Counted from the first letter of the stretch, positions 1-11,924 are shown. The stretch: 64,000 bases of DNA from Euonymus europaeus (GCA_963580455.1 OY756972.1:2805001-2869000); one strand, 5' to 3'. The notes: generated from the sequence alone by a model not told the origin. A program made the numbers and translations.

Positions 1-1200
1 TTTTGTCTTATTGTGATGTAATAGATTTAAAAAGGAGATTGCCCTCCATGTGTACACTCTCCATTAAAGCCTAATGATTTAGTAGTTCGTGAGTAGTAGA
101 TATTCTTGTTTCATTTCTTGTACTGTTTTGCCCCCTTATCTTGATGCTTTTTTATGGAATTACTGGGATTGCAATTTTGACTTGGCTGGATTTGTTTTCA
201 CTCGTGGTCCTCGTGGAAGCTGCTGCCATGTTTTGAAATTCTTTCTTCTTTTTCCGTGTTCAGTCTTGTGCCATTCTCTTAGGGATGGTTCGCTGGCTGA
301 TTTCAGGTGAAACTTGATGTATGGAGAAATGCATAGGCATTTGCTTCTTGACTTCATCTAGTTATGCTAATCGAAGGGCAAATATAGTGTGGCACAGGTC
401 TTTATTTGAGGCTACAGTTTTTTTTCCCAATTATTATATTTTATGATTTAATGATTTACCTTTCAATGCGAGCATTGTTTTTTGTTTTTTCGATAATTCT
501 CATATATCAATCAAGGTTGAAAGTTTCCGATGTTGACTTGTGATTTTCCCCTTGAATTCTTGTTGACATGCTTGCATAATCAGGAATTGAAATGGGTTAA
601 TATAATCCGTGCCTATGCTGCTGCTGGAGTACTCTTTAGCGTGTCTTTGTGATTTTTCTTTCATCATTTAGTTTATGGTGTATCATATCTTGTTAGTCAT
701 ACAATGAACGATCAATTATCATATTCACTCAATGATTTATGCATATTTTTTCCAAATTTGACTCCTAGTTGTAGACATGAAACTGTGTGGTTGCCATTTT
801 GTTTGTGCCATTTGAAGTTACGGTTGTTTGCTGTGCGGATCATGCTGTGCACTTGATCTCTGAACTTAACGCGAGTTCACTGTTAGTCTAACAACCAATT
901 CAAAGCAAATCTGGTGAAGGAAAAATCTTAAAATAAGCATATGAAGAATGAAACGGCCGCTGCAAATAAAATGAAGGAAAAATGCCCTGCCTTCTCCTCT
1001 TCCTTTCTCTTTAATGAACTTCCTTCTTTTCCACTCAATGAGTTTGATCAGAACTCGGAAGTGATTTGGTTTATTTTGGTACTTATTGGCTATTTTGGAC
1101 AGATAATGAGCATCCACATGAGGCTTGTATACAGAATAGTTAACGGTCTTAGGATCTAATCCAGCTCAAATCTTGTTGATATTATGGTTACTGTGCATCT
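1..1200. other. No recognisable gene; T-rich non-coding DNA
   Basis: The short open frames here have no family resemblance, no plausible splice partners and T-rich composition like intron or 3' flanking sequence. It could be the intron or 3' flank of a gene lying to the left of the window, but nothing in the sequence proves that. Confidence 0.5.
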
Positions 1201-1232
1201 GATATATGCACTGTTGAAATTTAGTAGTGTGA

Positions 1233-2054
1233 ATGAAAGTTAGTTATCAACACTTGGTAGGTAGGATTGGAGCCTTTGTTTTTTCATCATTTAAAGACCT
1301 TTGGATGAAGCTGTCAAGTTCATTGTCTACGGTGGAGCTATGTACTATTGCTTGTACAATGCGACTGATCTGGTTACGGAGAAATCATGTTATTCATCAG
1401 GGTCCTTTTACACATCCTAAGCAACTCGCTCTCCAAGGTATTTCTACTGTATCAGATTTTTTCAAAGCTAATGAAGGTACGCCTCTCAATCCTACTTCTC
1501 TTCATCCTGCGAGTACTAGTGCTGATTGCTATGATTGGAAAGGCCCTCAGCCTGGATTTGTTAAAGTTAATACTGATGCAGCGCTGAATGTGCTAGAGAA
1601 TACGTCTGGCTTTGGTGTTATATTTCGAGATGATACGGGGGATGTCCTTGCTTGTGGATGTTTGATGCGGGATGTTTATTTGGATCCTTTGTTGGCTGAA
1701 GCTCAAGCTCTTTTGTTTGCTGTTCAACTGGCGGGTGACTTGGGTTTTAGGAGGATGGAATTGGAAGGGGACTCTCTCCTACTGGTAAATGCAATTAAAG
1801 ATGTAGAAATTCCTCTTGCCAACTGGGGCTCGGTGATTATGGAAATTAAAAGATTGTTAACATTCTTCTCTGATTGGTCTATTAATCATGTTAAAAGGCA
1901 GGTGAATATCATGGCCCATAACCTAGCAAAGAAGTCTTTGATCATTCGCGATTTTACTGTATGGATGGAAGACTTTCCGACAGAGTTGGCCTACATTGTG
2001 GACAGGGATAAAGCTTCCTGTATGCGGACCTTAGAGTCAAACCCAATATTGTAG
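1233..2054 (+). CDS. LINE-derived RNase H-like (RVT_3) domain fragment
   Basis: An open frame of 273 codons. Residues 20-70 resemble the linker that follows the zinc-binding zf-RVT region in plant LINEs (a tryptophan-arginine-arginine-asparagine motif). Residues 105-235 form a reverse-transcriptase-associated RNase H fold. Candidate catalytic acids are D115 in VNTDAA, E156 in LAEAQAL and D180 in LEGDS. The fourth position, normally aspartate in a motif ending AD, is histidine here (H229 in IMAHNLAK), so activity is doubtful. The ATG is simply the first methionine inside a truncated element. It is transposon remnant, not a host gene. Confidence 0.7.
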   Translation: MKVSYQHLVGRIGAFVFSSFKDLWMKLSSSLSTVELCTIACTMRLIWLRRNHVIHQGPFTHPKQLALQGISTVSDFFKANEGTPLNPTSLHPASTSADCYDWKGPQPGFVKVNTDAALNVLENTSGFGVIFRDDTGDVLACGCLMRDVYLDPLLAEAQALLFAVQLAGDLGFRRMELEGDSLLLVNAIKDVEIPLANWGSVIMEIKRLLTFFSDWSINHVKRQVNIMAHNLAKKSLIIRDFTVWMEDFPTELAYIVDRDKASCMRTLESNPIL

Positions 2055-2271
2055 AGCTAGCTTTATTTTTATCTGGATGTGGTTTGATTTTGCTGAAGTG
2101 GAAAATCAAAATGTTTAAGTAGTCTTTTAAGTCATGTATTTCTCATTTGTTTTGTACCCTCTCCCACCTGTTGGTGGCTCGTGCTTATTTTAGCACATTT
2201 GTTCTGTCTTCAGCGATGCAGTTCAATATAATGACAGGTCTTTGACCTTTTCAAAAAAAAAAAAAAAAAAA
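1233..2271 (+). mobile_element. 5'-truncated LINE (plant L1-type) 3' end with poly(A) tail
   Basis: The segment holds the last domain of a plant non-LTR retrotransposon (an RNase H-like reading frame), a short 3' untranslated region and a run of 19 A at 2253-2271. A poly(A) tail directly after such a frame is the classic 3' end of a LINE. The reverse transcriptase and endonuclease are absent, so this is a 5'-truncated, dead-on-arrival insertion. The 5' boundary lies at or just before 1233. I could not find a convincing target-site duplication of the sequence following the tail. Confidence 0.75.
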
Positions 2272-3146
2272 CTGCTACCCATATAAGATACATCCTTTAG
2301 GATAGAACAAACTACTGTCATATAACAGTTTTATTTTTGAAAAAAAGAACTTCTTTGGAGAGAGAGACATTGGTTAACCAGAGTTAAAAAGGGTGGTTGC
2401 CCCTTTTTGACTAATGTTGTTGTATCCTGAGAGACAGGCACCATAGACTGCTGCAATCAAGAGCAAGGTGCCAAAATTCTGTCTTTAGGACATTGATTAT
2501 AAAGCAAGCCTCAACGATACCCTTCTATCTATCTCTGATTTGTTTGTGACTTGTGATTCTTTTTGCTCTTACATGTACCTCATAATAGCCAGTTGAGACA
2601 AATGTCGCATAATCTGGAGAGAGATCAATTCAGTAAAGTGGAGCAAAATTATTTATTCTAACAAAATTTCCTTGCAATTCTTAGACTTTTAACGTGGTTA
2701 ACTTGCGACATATATATGCTTGATGTTGTCACGATGGGGTTTTGTTCTTTTGGATAAATGGACGATTTTGAGTAGAAAACATTTTCTGAGAAGGAACCAA
2801 ATTTTATTTTGGATCTTATCTGCTCATCTCTGGTTATAAAGCCCTGAATCATCACCCTCAGGCTGTAAGGTCTTTGAGGGCAGTTTTCTCAATATACCTG
2901 TTGAGGACTATTAACAGGCAGATAGTAAGAGAGCAAATATACCTTTAATTAAGTAAAATTAGATGATAAAATTTTAGGGGCACATTCACTAGTGCGCAAG
3001 ACGTACAAGAGAGAAGCAACAGATTTATAACTTAGTTCTCTGGAACCGAGTTGCATCAACAGACAGACACTCACTAAATGCACAAATATGCTTATTGGAT
3101 GAGAAATCTCTCGTTAATATATGCAACGACTCTTCCATGGTTCAGT
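2272..3146. other. Non-coding interval between LINE tail and TANGO2-like pseudogene
   Basis: AT-rich sequence with no exon I can recognise on either strand. It is downstream of the minus-strand TANGO2-like pseudogene and may include its former 3' untranslated region. Confidence 0.45.
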
Positions 3147-4305
3147 CTACTTCAGCTTCTGGATATGATATGCTCTTTCCATATCTTCTTTTCTAGATAC
3201 CTCTCATGGAGCTCAGGTTGAATTCACAGTCAATGATTGAAACAGATACCAGGTAACCTAGCTACTACTGTGCCTCTCATTAGGTTCTCGGCCTTAGTTT
3301 TCAATGGTATTTCACCTTCACTATATATACGAAGCAGTTCCTTGAATTTCTGCCCCATGTCTAATATCACGATATTACTTTTTTTCACAGAATGGATCAT
3401 GGCCATCCGACATAGCTCTCTAATGAACGACACATCTGGTTGACCAGATTGTAATTTGAAGTGGCAAGTCTGCCTTGTAACCCGATGCATGATAATAGAG
3501 TTTTAGTTGGTTCACTGATTTTCTGATGGATCATATATGTTTCACTACATACCTGCAATGTTTATGATGTGCACAATAGGGTTTTGATTTGTTTGCTCAT
3601 TCTTTGGCAATCTAATTATCCTGTCCTTATGCCATGGCGAGTCGAGCTTTTCATTTGAGAGCACATGGAGGCCTGGTGAAACCTCCTGAATGCTAACTGC
3701 TTGTCCTTTGGGTCTTTTGGAGACTAACCGATTTTAGGTTGAATACATTGTACTGATGAGCCTCTTTCAACAATTCCTCAGCAAACTCCTTAAGGAATCT
3801 TGGTAAATAAATTGAACTGGCTAGGTTGGTTGGATTTAGTTATGATGGAAATACCCACCTAAAGCTGTTATACTTTCTTTTTTTACTTGGAAGTTTTTAT
3901 TTTTCACTTTAATTATTTTTCAATGATTTAATAATGATACCTCCAAGAAGTTAACAGGAAGGTTTCCACAGCTCTTAGCCTCTTCCACTGTATGAAGCTC
4001 CAACACATTTTCAGAAATGCTACTCTTCCTTTCCTTGAACAGAAAGCTGTTATACTTTCTTTTTTTACTTGGAAGTTTTTATTTTTCACTTTAATTATTT
4101 TTCAATGATTTAATAATGATACCTCCAAGAAGTTAACAGGAAGGTTTCCACAGCTCTTAGCCTCTTCCACTGTATGAAGCTCCAACACATTTTCAGAAAT
4201 GCTACTCTTCCTTTCCTTGAACAGGCCAGCCTTTTCCTTCCAGCCAATAACTTCAGCCTCCTAAAATCTGCCAGTCAATAATGCAAAGCACACTATGGAA
4301 AAAGA
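3147..4305 (-). pseudogene. TANGO2 / NRDE-family pseudogene
   Basis: Scattered minus-strand segments match, in order, the plant Transport-and-Golgi-organisation-2 (NRDE, DUF833) family. Near 4290 there is a degraded N-terminus. At 4123-4224 an exon ends NLPVNFLE before a GT donor. At 3740-3830 lies KEFAEELLKEAHQYN. At 3600-3715 a segment reads RPKGQAVSIQEVSPGLHVLS followed by NEKLDSPW. At 3240-3400 comes FKELLRIYSEGEIP, ending LPGIC. The C-terminus (HERYLEKKIWKEH, then IQKLK and a stop after one frameshift) lies at 3147-3210. Stops, frameshifts and large deletions separate these pieces, so it cannot encode the full protein. Retained intron-like spacing means it is not a processed copy. Family members act in mitochondrial or secretory lipid metabolism, but the exact role is unsettled. 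Confidence 0.75.
3861..4224. repeat. Perfect 182-bp tandem duplication
   Basis: Positions 3861-4042 and 4043-4224 are identical base for base by eye. Each unit contains the TANGO2-like exon ending NLPVNFLE, its donor site and part of the following intron, so the pseudogene has two copies of that exon. Perfect identity suggests a recent event, or an assembly duplication. Confidence 0.95.
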
Positions 4306-4724
4306 AAAGTTGCATGGCAAATGAAAAATTGAACTCTATATCCTGATATTCTTTGTAATATTGATGGTCTAATGTAGCTATCCATCTCATTATTGTCGAC
4401 GTTTGGGGTGGCAAAATTTTGTCTGACTCGGATTATCGAATTTATCCAGGCTGAGTTAAATCAAGTTTGGAAATAACAAAAATCGAGTCCAAACACAAAA
4501 AATCTTGTTCAATCTAATTGTTTGGACTCTAACTCCAATTAGATTATTGTCTAATTTGATAGTCTAGATTTCAATCAATTTAAATATGATCAAAAACTAA
4601 GTAAATTCAAAAAAATAAACTAATTTAAATTTGCACATGCAAATATTAATATTTTATTGACGCTTGTATTGTTGGACTTGAAATTTTATCGTTAACATAG
4701 AATAGAAGTGTGGGCCCATAGCAT

Positions 4725-4805
4725 TTAAGCACTAGTCAGTCGGCACCAAGAAAAGCCCGTAAGGCCCATAACTAAGATTTGAATCCCGCTTCGCTTATTT
4801 CCGCA
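4725..4805 (+). mobile_element. tRNA-derived SINE-like relic
   Basis: TAGTCAGTCGG near 4733 resembles a Pol III A box, and GATTTGAATCCCGC near 4777 resembles a B box, with tRNA-like spacing between them. No tRNA cloverleaf or clear tail is visible, so this is a SINE-like relic rather than a tRNA gene. It lies upstream of the bromodomain gene. Confidence 0.4.
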
Positions 4806-4911
4806 TGAACTGAAGCCTAAGTACGTGTGAACAGTTTCACACGTACCAAAATAAAATTACAAAGAAAGTACGAAATAATTATAAAAAATTAAAAATAATA
4901 AATTTAACGCC

Positions 4912-4936
4912 CGAGAGAGAGAGAGAGAGAGGAGAG
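4912..4936 (+). repeat. (GA)n tract in the 5' leader of the bromodomain gene
   Basis: A GA dinucleotide run ends about ten bases before the ATG at 4947. GA/CT tracts are common in plant 5' leaders and core promoters. Confidence 0.7.
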
Positions 4937-4946
4937 ACTCAACTCA

Positions 4947-7900
4947 ATGGGTCGTGTCGAGGAGGTCCTAGCACCAACAATGGCGACGAGGAGAAAGAAG
5001 AAGGGGCGCCCTTCTCTTTTAGATATTCAAAAGCGTACTCTTAGACAAGAACTGCAACAACAACTACAACGGAACCCTAATTCGAAAAACCCTAAGGTTT
5101 CTTTCGATTCGATTGAGAGTCGGAACCACCGATCCACTCGCCGGAACCCAATTACGGAAGGGAATTCTTCGGCACTGGAGTGGATTGGAGCCGACGATGA
5201 TGAAGACGAGCGGAAAGAGAAGAAGCAGAAGCCGTTGATTGGATTGAACTCGCAAAATCATAATCGAATTCACGGTACCTATGGGCCGAATTCGGACATG
5301 AATGGCGAGAATCTCGGGGCGGATCTCAGGAGGCAGAGGATTGGCGATGGTAGTCTCGGATCTGATGTAATGGTGATCACAATTTTTTGTACCTTCACCT
5401 CAAATTGATAAACAATTTTCCTCAACCGAAAGCTTAATTCTTTTCATTTTGAAAATTTTTAGACCATGAATTTATTTTGTTGATTTTAGGATTATTCTTC
5501 TTTGATTGTTTTAATGGGTTTTAGGTTTGAATGTTCTTGGGGATTCGCGCGTTTTTTGAATTTACATCGGTTGTTTGGATCTGAGGATTTGAGTGGATAT
5601 GGTTGACTGGAACAGTATTCTTTGAGGGACGTCAATTCTTTATTTATTAATTTACTTTTTTTGAAATCTGGGTGTTGGTGGGTTTCAGTTTTTTTTCTTC
5701 ATGTATGTCCTAATTTAAATTTTCTGTTATTATTATTTTATTCTCGATTCTTTGTGATTAATCTTTGAAAAATAGACTTTCAGACAATGGTGTCTGAGGT
5801 GAAAAGCTAAACTTTGTCTCATACCAATTTTGTGATTTCCATCTGCTTTTACTATAATATTCCCTTTCTTTCTTCAATAAATTCACTCGTTTATTTTCTC
5901 TCTTTCTTTTTGGGTTGTATGGGTGTTTTTTTCCTTCTCATGAGGACTCTGTTCTTGCAGGATGCAAAGGTTTGGAAAGCGACAGACACTCTTCATGGTA
6001 TCAACTGTCAATTAAATTGAGTTTCATGAAAAGGAATTGCTGGAATTTTTTTAGTCGTGCTGTAATTAATTAAATTGTTATGATAATGTCATTTGCATTT
6101 GTACAGGCTCACCTGTGGAGTCTGGCCCCACTACACCTTTGCCAGACAAAAAGTTGCTGGTGTTCATTCTTGACCGGATTCAAAAGTGGGTTGTGTTTGC
6201 TTATCAGGTTTTCTTTCTGGCGTAAATTTTTTTTAGGTCGGGTTTGATTGTTTTGTTTTAATATGCTTCTAGGAAAGACACCTATGGGGTATTCTCTGAG
6301 CCAGTTGATCCAGAGGAGGTGTGTATTTTTTGTCTATCCTGTTAATCTTTAGTCTTTACTATAAATGACTAAACTTTCTCATTTTGATGAGGAATTGACT
6401 TTTCGAACAGCTTCCAGATTACCATGACATTGTTGAGCACCCAATGGATTTTTCTACTGTGAGGAAAAAACTAGACGGGGGAGCTTATTCCTGCTTGGAA
6501 CAATTTGAGGTTTGTTTTGAAATATGTGTTTCAGTATTTTACCCGTATTTAACCAGTTTAAATGTTTTATTTGCACCACTGGAGCGGGCCAACATGAAAA
6601 GTCTCCTTGTCCTCGTGGTGATGCAGTTTTGCTTAAAGAATCAATGCGAGTGTTTTGTTATTTGTCCTTCTTAGGATCGGGTTTAGGCCCTACTGGCGTT
6701 ACTAAGTGATAGATAATGCAGAAGCTATGGGACACTCGATGGCATCTTTGTCCATTTTTAAATATAGAAGAATTTAAAATATCTGTAGACACATTCTGTG
6801 TTGCCATTCTGTATCTGTGGCAGTTTTTGCTAAAACATTTGCATTAATTTGTGCAGAAAGACGTTTTCCTGATCTGTTCCAATGCAATGCGGTACAATCC
6901 ACCAGATACTATTTACTTTCGACAGGTTTGGCCTAGTTTTGACGACAAAGTGTTGCTTCCATAGTGGGGTTTGTGTTGATGTTATGTTGAGAGTTGTGAC
7001 TATTGTTTCAGGCACGATCCATCCAGGAGCTGGCTAAGAAAGACTTTGAAAATTTGAGACAAGATAGTGATGATGGGGAACCACAGCCCAAAGTTGTCAG
7101 GAGGGGTAGGCCTCCAGGCAAGGCCCTCAAAAGGTCACTTGAAAGATCTCTCTTTGACCGTGTTGGTCCAGAGTTTTGTTCAGATGCAACTCTTGCTTCT
7201 GGAGGAGATATTACCAGCTGGTCTAATGGTTATAATCTAAGAAAGTCTACTGCATCTAAGTCCCAGCCTGCTGATGCATCAGTCTGGGCTTCTAATGGAC
7301 CTCACAGTGGTGAAAACCATGCTACTTGGTCGTCTGAATGGGAGAAGGAATTCCCAGGTGCTGGGATTTTTGTTTACTCCGATTATCACTTCCTTTACTT
7401 GTGCAGAGAGTTGGCAAACACATGGAAAATCCATGTGTGGGCTCATATCTCCTGTGGGATTTGAACCCTGGTGGCAAGGAGTACAAGACTCCTAACCCCT
7501 TGGCCACTGCATCATTCGCATTATCTTAGTTCTCTAGTTTTGCCCAACTAATATAATTCTCTTGGCTTTCAGCTTCTGTTGTGAGGGCTGTGATGAAATA
7601 TGGGAAGAAACATTTTGCCGTAGATGAGAATAAACGTGCCACCTATAAGCATCCGGTGGCTTCTGAGCCATCTGTTTGGACTACCTTTGACGGAGAACTG
7701 GATCAACTAGTGCCGGTATGTACCTTAAAAAAACTCTGTTGTGCTTATCCTCCTTTTATTTCTCCAGATTGGGAAGCTTGAATGTTTGATGATATAAGAA
7801 AATTGTTGGTTACTCTGTCTCTATCTAGACCTTATAAAAGATGGGCACTTTTTAGCTGGAACTTTTCTTGTGATTGCCTTTGTACTAATTATACAACTTT

Positions 7901-8773
7901 CAGTCATGGTTAACCTTTTTTTTTAATTTTTTTTTAATTCCAAAATATCAGGTAGGTGTAGGTTTTGAGCATGGTTATGCCAGAAGTCTAGTTCGATTTG
8001 CGGCAGATCTTGGGCCTGCTGTATGGAAATTTGCCTCAAAAAAAATTGAGAGTGTTCTGCCGTTTGGACTTGGGTTTGGTCCTGGGTGGATAGGAGAGGA
8101 CAAGGCAGATGAATACTCCACATTTTTACCTTCGGAGAATCAAAATGTTTTGGACAACTGTGTATCAGGTGACCATGTAGGTAGACTTCCACCATCTTGT
8201 GGAGCTAGAGTTGCAAGTAGACTCTTTTCACAGACTCATCGAGACGTGACGGAAGGCGTAGTTGCAGGACCAAGTTCCCAAGGCGAGTTAAATTCCTTGG
8301 ATGGTGTCCTTAATGGGACAAAACCTGTAGTTGCTTTCCAGATTCAACAAAACCCCGTGATTCATTCCAATATGAATGGTTTTAGGGGTGGCTTTGGCTA
8401 TAATCATTTATCTCCAACGGGGACCCTAAGAATCGGAACACCAACAGAAAAATCTAGTTTTGAGGCCGCTGCAGTGCCTGCTCATTCATTGTCTGGTAAT
8501 GATTTTGCTTCAAGCAACGGCAATTTGACTGGCAGTTCTCGTGAATTACACCCTGGAAACTCATTGCCGGCGGGCTCTGGCTTTGCGTTACAAACAGTAA
8601 GCCATGCTACAGCTGCGCAATCTTCATGGCAGGGATTTTCACCATTAGATAAGCAGGATGCCCCATCATTTTCGGCTGACCTTAATGCTGGATTTCTGGC
8701 ATCTCGTTCACTGAGTACAAATGTTCCTCCTATTGGTTCACCACAGCAGCCGGATTTAGTGTTGCAACTATGA
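4947..8773 (+). CDS. Bromodomain protein, plant BRD1/BRD2/BRD13-like (BRD7/BRD9 type)
   Basis: Nine exons: 4947-5366 (an alternative donor at 5372 is also in frame), 5961-5997, 6107-6185, 6273-6318, 6411-6509, 6857-6925, 7012-7357, 7573-7715 and 7952-8773. They splice to 686 residues. The N-terminus is basic (RRKKKGRPS, AT-hook-like). One bromodomain spans about residues 166-265, with HPMDF in the ZA loop and the acetyl-lysine-binding asparagine N241 in MRYNPPD. A second basic RRGRPPGK patch follows, then a long Ser/Gly/Asn-rich tail ending PDLVLQL. In Arabidopsis such proteins are subunits of plant SWI/SNF (BAS-class) remodelling complexes and read acetylated histones in the nucleus; this role is inferred from the family. 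Intron 7 carries a SINE-like insertion. The model is intact in every junction. Confidence 0.9.
7380..7512 (-). mobile_element. tRNA-derived SINE in a bromodomain-gene intron
   Basis: On the minus strand the intron holds TGGCCAAGGGG (A box, 7506-7496) and GGTTCAAATCC (B box, 7467-7457), about 28 bases apart. Both match Pol III promoter consensus closely. The sequence continues for at least 70 bases beyond the B box, longer than a tRNA, with no acceptor stem, which favours a SINE over a tRNA gene. The boundaries are approximate. Confidence 0.6.
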
Positions 8774-9230
8774 GAACATGGCTGTTCATTTTTTCTGATA
8801 ATTTGACATGGTAGATTCTCAAATTCAAAATTGGTGATGGGGATGATGCCATGATTGTAGCATTGGAAAGCTTAGGGAAATCTTTTTGTACAGATCAATA
8901 TATCCTTTCCTTTCCTTTCCTTTCTAGGTTCAAAAGCACACAGTATTTATGACTCAAATCTGTATTCTTTAGATTGAGATATCCTGAATTTTTCAGCGAG
9001 GTATCTACACAATACTTATCTTCGTGCTGTTACAGTTGCAGAGTTTGAGGGGATATTTTTATTACTTGGTAATGCTAATAAAATATGTCTTGCAAATGTG
9101 AATTTTGTTTTTTTATTCACTTCAGATATCAGGTCTGTTCCATTCTTTGACTACTGCTCCCAATTTCCAGTAAATTTTAGTTTTGGACAAAGTACTCCAT
9201 TTTTTAACAAAACCATTCATTATCACATAC
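8774..9230 (+). other. 3' flank of the bromodomain gene
   Basis: Likely 3' untranslated region and terminator of the bromodomain gene. It is T-rich, with AATAAAA at about 9078 as a possible polyadenylation signal. No other gene is seen. Confidence 0.5.
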
Positions 9231-11263
9231 TTATATTCTAAAAATTTCAATGTAGCTAAAAAAATTAAAGAAACTTCGGAAACAATCTCGCTTTTTCTCA
9301 ATCATCTGTAGTAGGAACTCCAAATACAATCCTGCTACTTTTGCATATTCATCCACAAAAGCATCTGAACGTAAAAAAGATGGATCATCCTCCTCCAATC
9401 TTTCAAATGCTTTTTGATACTTTTCAACCCTATATAACATTTCATAAACATAGTTTCATCTTGTAGGCACATCTGAAACTTGTGATGTACGTTAACATGT
9501 CAATTTCTCTCCACACATAATTTAAAAAATTTCACAACCTTGTGGAGATGACCTAACATACTTCATTGCATCTCTAACCCTCACTATCTGATTCCATATC
9601 TTTCAAACCATCACCAACAATTAGATTCAAGATATGTGCACAACATCTCACATGCAAAAATTCATGATTCAATAAAGTGTCCTTCTAGACTTCATATTTT
9701 TCTTCAAGAATTCAATAAGTAGGTTATTGAAACTAACATTATCAACAGTGAAAGTAAGGGTCTTATTTATTCCCCAACCAAGTAAACATGTCTCCACTAC
9801 CTTACGAAGTGTGGCACCCTTGTGATAATCAATAATGTAAAAATTAAGAATTCGAATTCATTTATGCATATTCCAATCACTATCTATGAAGTATGTGGTA
9901 AGACACTTAATTCAAATTTTGGACAGAAGTCCATATGTATGTAGTGAGACAATCACGTTGCCCTTTGAGTGCTTGTTTCAAATTCTTCTTTTCAAACAAA
10001 TACTCATTAAAGCACTCTCTATTCATTGTCCCATGACAATGGATCTTTCTCCGATTTGGACAAATCTTTTGCACAAATTCCTTAACCCCTCTCCCTGCAT
10101 TTGGCAGAATAGCAATTCATCTTTTATGAGCTTGTGAGCGAGGGCCCACTTAGCTCACTCAAGATTGAATGTTTTGGCTATTGATGAAGATGGTTCCTCA
10201 CGGAGTTTCAAGGGTTTAAAACCCAATGTAGTCTAATCCTTCCCAAATCAACCTCTTTATCTCTAAAGGGATTTTCCATAGAATAACACACATTAACCAA
10301 ATGGTTACTCAACGATGTAGTACCATTTTGTTTTGTATCAACAACATGACTTTTTTTACCGGATTATTTGCAAAATGCCTTTTGTTTATCAGCTTGTGTT
10401 TTAGGCACATCAAAATATTCTGACACCCATGTTATCTTTCTAGAAGTAGTTTTAGGTTCATTTACTGTATAATCTGGATTTGATGGAAGTGGGGCATCGA
10501 CCATCTCTACCTCTTCATCAATAGTCTTCATCACTAGCACTGCCTCAATTAGCCATTTTTTATATCTAAAAATAGTACAGAATGAGCGAAAGTTCAAAAC
10601 TAATGAAGTTGTTAAGTGTAAACTGAATAAGTGAAACAAAAATTAAAATCTAAACTCAATACACATTTACCTGTAGGCTGTTATGTTAGACAGTCAGACT
10701 TTGTCGTTCGAAGAAGAAGAGTGAAGACGACCTGAATTTACCATTCCAAGTAGATCTATAACAACATTGAATCGAACAAATAAACAACACTAGAATAATT
10801 GAATAAGAACAACTATTTGATTAGCCAGTGAAGATGATGAAGTACGAATAGTCAGTGGAGATGTAGAGTGGGCAGCGATTTCTCAGAAATCCGAAGAAGA
10901 ATGGAGTAAAAAACTGAAAACGAGTTTGGATTATGGAAAATTAGGTCTATGGGTTTGTTTTTTTGACTTGTTGACATATTATATATGATTTATATTTATA
11001 TATATTATATATATTTAATAATTATAAAAAATGATTTCCGTTGGTTCAGTTTAAACCAAATATATAGTTTTCGATATTAGTGTCTAATCGACCGGTATTT
11101 TTGGGAAAAATATTTACAAAATCGATCAGTTCAGTTTTTCAAGAAAGCATGTTGGATAATCGCCCACACTGCCAAGCTCGTTTGGTTCAGTTTTTTAACA
11201 GAGTATATTGGAAAACCGCCCAAATTGTCGATTCGATTTCTCCAAATTTTTTTGACGGCCCTA
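9231..11263 (-). mobile_element. hAT transposon relic with BED-zinc-finger transposase (RICESLEEPER-like)
   Basis: Reading the minus strand from right to left gives the parts of a plant hAT transposase in order. An acidic N-terminus and BED finger lie near 10330-10540, ending in NGTTSLSNHLV. Then come TTYFIDSDW (near 9890), DYHKGATLRKVVE with TVDNVS (near 9730-9830), AHILNLIVGDGLKD-like sequence (near 9610-9650), KYVRSSP (near 9560) and YQKAFERLEEDDPSF (near 9380). Several stops and frameshifts break the frame, and the C-terminal dimerisation domain is missing. The right end TTTGACGGCCCTA at 11251-11263 looks like a hAT terminal repeat (TAGGGCCGTCAAA on the element strand). I found no matching left terminus. 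Confidence 0.75.
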
Positions 11264-11924
11264 ATTTTGGCTAGAAACACTTGGTGCAAAGTGTTGGAAA
11301 CTCATAATCTAGCAGAGATCGGTATCTATAAAGCCGCAACTTTAGAAAGGAGAAGATAAAGAGGCCAAGACCTTGATCAAGAACCATTGTGATTGTTTGT
11401 TTAGTCTGTTCGGTATTTCTCATGTAGTGTTGTCTTGGTACATTGCAATGTAGTACCTCCGTCGTCCATTTGTACCAGGAGGATTTAATTTTGTGGGCTT
11501 TATTTTGATGGTTTTCGTGTATTTATTGGCTGGGGAAAATTACCACATGATGTAGTATTGTATTGGTTTTTCAACGAATACAAATAGCTGCTCTTTCCTT
11601 TCTTTCAAAATAATAAACTATTAAGAGCATTTTAAATAATGTTGACAAGGACAAAGTATTCCAATCGGTAATTTAAAGGAAAAAGTAGAAGGCATGACAA
11701 GAAAGGAAGAAAGAAATAATTCCTTTCTCTTCTAACAATCTCACCTAAAAAAACAAAAGAAATTTCCTAAAGCACCACTCCAAGAATTAGTACCAATCCC
11801 CTTTCTTCACCAAACTATATATTAACAAACAGTGATGTATTAATAAAATAGGGTCCTCTTTGCTTTTTGACCCCCAATGTCCTATTTGTGTAAAAGCCAT
11901 CTTGGACTAGCCATCTTGGACTAG
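11264..11924. other. Intergenic and 3' flank of GT92 gene
   Basis: No coding signal. The right part is downstream of the minus-strand glycosyltransferase and probably holds its 3' untranslated region. Confidence 0.45.

Noticed and set aside
7385..7512. Functional tRNA gene
   Set aside because: Boxes are good but the acceptor stem and cloverleaf do not form, and the repeat extends beyond tRNA length.
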